Origin: Oscillospiraceae bacterium
Lineage (GTDB): Bacteria > Bacillota_A > Clostridia > Oscillospirales > WRJC01
Direction: 5' to 3'
DNA length: 5,835 nucleotides
Assembly: GCA_009785015.1 (NCBI GenBank)
Contig: WQXD01000240.1
Location: forward strand, 1 to 5,835
Shown: one piece after another, positions 5,820-5,835 of the stretch
How positions within the stretch are numbered: position 1 is the stretch's first letter
Layout: each line of letters starts with the position of its first letter
Program-made: the position numbers and the translations under genes
The notes under the pieces: model-generated
Told to the model about the DNA's origin: nothing
The model's input: the letters and a program-made list of their open reading frames with translations, nothing else
Databases searched by the model: none

Positions 5820-5835
5820 ATGAAGCGAAGTGAAG
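5820..5835 (+). CDS. Start of a further gene (MKRSE..., 3' end outside window)
   Basis: Only five full codons are present, reading Met-Lys-Arg-Ser-Glu. The gene is called from its signals: a consensus extended -10 promoter at 5769-5797 and a near-perfect Shine-Dalgarno site at 5806-5814, 5 nt upstream of the ATG. It has its own promoter rather than reading on from the isomerase-like gene. Nothing can be said about its product. Confidence 0.7.

Overview
The window reads as a piece of a Gram-positive, clostridial (Bacillota) chromosome. The signs are strong AGGAGG-type Shine-Dalgarno sites, near-consensus sigma-A promoters with 17-bp spacers, and a substrate-binding lipoprotein of a type common in Clostridia. 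Coding DNA is of roughly balanced GC by eye and the gaps are AT-rich. The species cannot be named from this sequence.

Layout. (1) Positions 1-236, minus strand: the first 78 codons of a PD-(D/E)xK nuclease gene of the Rpn / putative-transposase family, cut by the window edge. (2) Positions 237-435: a regulatory gap with a promoter for the nuclease and, centred at 377, a nearly symmetrical pair of divergent promoters inside a perfect 10-bp inverted repeat. (3) Positions 436-3291, plus strand: a two-gene transcription unit, a cytoplasmic GH39-like glycoside hydrolase followed 15 bp later by a sugar-ABC-type solute-binding lipoprotein. (4) Positions 3301-4152, minus strand: a TIM-barrel protein distantly resembling aldo/keto reductases, convergent with the lipoprotein gene across 9 bp. 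(5) Positions 4153-4278: a divergent gap with a full-consensus extended -10 promoter for the TIM-barrel gene. (6) Positions 4279-5673, plus strand: an L-fucose/L-arabinose isomerase-like protein. (7) Positions 5674-5835: an imperfect hairpin, another strong sigma-A promoter, a strong Shine-Dalgarno site and the first five codons of a further gene.

The four complete genes fit a small carbohydrate-use locus. The lipoprotein would capture a saccharide outside the cell, the hydrolase would cleave it inside, and the isomerase-like and TIM-barrel proteins would process the released sugar or a derivative. The substrate cannot be read from the sequence. No permease, ATPase, sugar kinase or regulator lies in the window, so transport must be completed by genes outside it. 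The integrated pathway is inference; the family assignments rest on motifs seen in the translations.

The most distinctive non-coding signal is the symmetrical divergent promoter at 354-400. The most open functional question is the TIM-barrel protein at 3301-4152.
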